From contig CAAEPN010000163.1 of the NCBI GenBank assembly GCA_900757905.1, positions 1 to 6,729 on the forward strand: 6,729 bases of DNA, written 5' to 3'. Below the pieces are notes generated by a model, which saw nothing but the letters and a program-made list of their open reading frames with translations, did no database searches and was not told the origin of the DNA. Positions 5,407-6,729 of the stretch are shown here, piece after piece (position 1 is the first letter of the stretch; each line of letters starts with the position of its first letter). A program made the position numbers and the translations under genes. This DNA is from Clostridia bacterium. Lineage in GTDB: Bacteria > Bacillota > Clostridia > Oscillospirales > CAG-382.

Positions 5407-6024
5407 TCAATGTTTCCTTTCCGATAAAGCCGAAATTTTCAGAACCGCAAACGCCAAAGCCGCTCCGGCAAGGATTCCGATAAAATTGCAGATAAGGTCG
5501 TCCACATCAAAGCTTCTGCCGAAAACAAGCTGCAAAACTTCAACGCAAACGGGCGTCAGGACGGCAATTCCAAGCATTTTCCGAAAGCTTTCTATTCTCG
5601 TCGTCAACGGAAGAAAGAAGCCAAACGGAACAAACATCAAAATGTTATAGACAAGCATCGTTTTGACCCAGCTTCCGAGCGCAAGCTCACCGGCAAGGCA
5701 TTTGATAACCGACGGAACAAGATTGACGTCAACAATGTGAAACCGCTCTTGAAGACCATCCCACCAACCAAAGAAGATCCCCTCGTAAAAACACAGCCAA
5801 AAGTTAGCCGGCAGCACGACAAGACTCACAAGGCCGGTCAGATAGCAGACAAACAGCACACGAAGCACCTCTGACAGCCAATCGATCTTATTTTTTCTCT
5901 TTTTCAAAAGCGCTATCCGGATGATGAAATAAAGGATCCCGACAAGGACGGCAACGGGAAGCGCCTGAAGAAAATACCCGAAAACCGAGCCGGAATTCAT
6001 AAGACTTCGGAATTTTTGAAACAT
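5407..6024 (-). CDS. VanZ-like family membrane protein
   Basis: The 205-residue protein has about five membrane helices (roughly 14-40, 51-72, 119-141, 148-168 and 177-198). It carries the VanZ-family signature: VNLVPSV (100-106), YNILMFVPFGFFLPL (126-140), VEVLQ (161-165) and GRSFDVDDLICNFIG (169-183), with Glu-162, Arg-170, Asp-173, Asp-175/176 and Asn-180 in the usual places. VanZ of the Tn1546 vancomycin cluster gives low-level teicoplanin resistance by an unclear mechanism. Most chromosomal members are not in van clusters, and no other van gene is present here. The ATG at 6024 is preceded by AGGTG 6 bases upstream, and the later Met-9 lacks such a site. Position between trmK and a Vat-like gene in the same direction suggests one operon. 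The contribution to drug or envelope stress is inference only. Confidence 0.9.
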   Translation of the reverse strand: MFQKFRSLMNSGSVFGYFLQALPVAVLVGILYFIIRIALLKKRKNKIDWLSEVLRVLFVCYLTGLVSLVVLPANFWLCFYEGIFFGWWDGLQERFHIVDVNLVPSVIKCLAGELALGSWVKTMLVYNILMFVPFGFFLPLTTRIESFRKMLGIAVLTPVCVEVLQLVFGRSFDVDDLICNFIGILAGAALAFAVLKISALSERKH

Positions 6025-6056
6025 ATTCGCACCTATATATTTTTAATGGCTTACAG

Positions 6057-6729
6057 TTAATTTTCCCGGTCTATCCCATTCCGAAGCGCCGTTTCGCGTA
6101 ACCTCTGCAATTCGCAAAGCACATCTTTATCGGCTTCGCACGGTAAACCGGCATCGGTCATCTGTGCGATCTTTTTGGAAAGGATCCGGATCTTGCGGTC
6201 CATGTACGGCAAAAACAGCTCTATGTCGGGATGCAAAACGTGATAGATACCGACGCAAAGCTCAGCCTCGCTCATTTTTCGTACTATCCCGTCATATCGA
6301 CAGGCAATTAACGAATAAATACGCCCTTTATCCTTAACAAGCACCTCGCGAAGAACCACAAAGCCATGCTCCGCAAGATAGCGTCTTAAGTCGGTCTCGC
6401 TGGTCATGGCCTGCAAAATGCAGACGGTTTTACGGTTCGGGTCATGCAAGAATACGGCGCGCTCTAAAATCGACGCGATAAGCTCGCCGCCCATGCCGAG
6501 AATAAAAATACGTTCGGCCGGAATATCGTCAAAGCCGCAAAGTCCGTCGTTTTGGCGCACGGTGATATAGTTTTCTAAAGGTTCGGACTTAAAGTGCCGT
6601 CTTGCCACTGCTTCCCTTGCCTTTTCAAGCGGTCCTTCGCCGATATCCGACGCAAGCACATGCGAACAGATACCGCTTTGAACAAGATATATGGCAAGTT
6701 TTCCATGGTCACAGCCGACGTCGATGGCA
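6057..6729 (-). CDS. trmK: tRNA (adenine-22-N1)-methyltransferase TrmK, N-terminus cut by window edge
   Basis: The frame is open from the right edge to the stop at 6057-6059, giving 223 visible residues; TrmK proteins have roughly 230-240, so only a short N-terminal piece is missing. The first visible residues carry SAM-binding motif I, DVGCDHGKL (DNA 6696-6722), followed by the acidic motif ASDIGEGPL. ILGMGGELI, LQAM and GRIYSLIACRYDG continue the family pattern, and the C-terminal third is the helical, charged domain that helps grip tRNA. The enzyme methylates N1 of A22 in the tRNA D-loop. The GTG at 6659-6657 is not the start, because motif I lies upstream of it in the same frame. Small departures are LQAM where LQP is common and IYSL where IYE is common; both look tolerable. 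It is the first visible gene of the run, and the operon promoter lies outside the window. Confidence 0.93.
   Translation of the reverse strand, partial: AIDVGCDHGKLAIYLVQSGICSHVLASDIGEGPLEKAREAVARRHFKSEPLENYITVRQNDGLCGFDDIPAERIFILGMGGELIASILERAVFLHDPNRKTVCILQAMTSETDLRRYLAEHGFVVLREVLVKDKGRIYSLIACRYDGIVRKMSEAELCVGIYHVLHPDIELFLPYMDRKIRILSKKIAQMTDAGLPCEADKDVLCELQRLRETALRNGIDREN

Noticed and set aside
5126..5650. Plus-strand open frame of 174 codons
   Set aside because: It runs antisense across the start of the Vat-like gene and the end of the VanZ-like gene, both clear family members, so it is a shadow frame.
4739..6024. Mobile element carrying the VanZ-like and Vat-like genes
   Set aside because: I see no transposase, integrase, terminal inverted repeats or target duplications at the borders, and composition looks like that of the flanking genes.
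6057..6659. TrmK starting at the GTG at 6659
   Set aside because: The same frame continues upstream to the window edge and includes SAM motif I (DVGCDHG), so the gene is cut by the edge and does not start there.

Overview
The window looks like a chromosomal segment of a Bacillota bacterium, most likely class Clostridia (Oscillospiraceae-like gut lineages come to mind). Pointers are strong Shine-Dalgarno sites (GAGGTGAT, AGGAG, GAGG), a DivIVA-type protein, RqcH, TrmK next to a Nif3-family protein, a two-subunit-type class I fumarase beta protein and a standalone PqqD-like protein. Coding DNA is of medium GC by eye; the first ~230 bases are strikingly AT-rich. The taxonomic call is inference.

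Right and centre (6729 down to 2100, minus strand): a tightly packed gene run, read right to left: trmK (tRNA m1A22 methyltransferase, cut by the window edge), a VanZ-like membrane protein, a Vat-type hexapeptide acetyltransferase, a Nif3-like dinuclear-metal protein, and rqcH (ribosome-associated quality control). Gaps are 15-32 bases, so one operon is likely. trmK and nif3 are often direct neighbours in Bacillota; here two antibiotic-resistance-like genes sit between them.

Left-centre (2063 down to 414, minus strand): a second transcription unit with its own good promoter (TTGATT, 17 bases, extended TGCTATAAT). It encodes a DivIVA-domain coiled-coil protein, an orphan fumarase/tartrate dehydratase beta subunit and a PqqD-like protein. 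It ends at a symmetric hairpin that can also terminate the convergent gene. The promoter places the DivIVA start at 2004, not at the longer in-frame ATG at 2076.

Left end (1-415): a small ribbon-helix-helix DNA-binding protein on the plus strand, and a divergent minus-strand gene start that leaves the window. The divergent gene has a near-consensus promoter, a Shine-Dalgarno site and a TTG start leading into a membrane-anchor-like segment. The two candidate promoters point away from each other and share overlapping -35 boxes. An inverted repeat abuts the regulator's ribosome binding site. Together this looks like a compact regulator/partner switch and is the least explained part of the window.

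I saw no rRNA, tRNA, CRISPR array, transposase or insertion-sequence ends. No gene-free stretch exceeds 300 bases.
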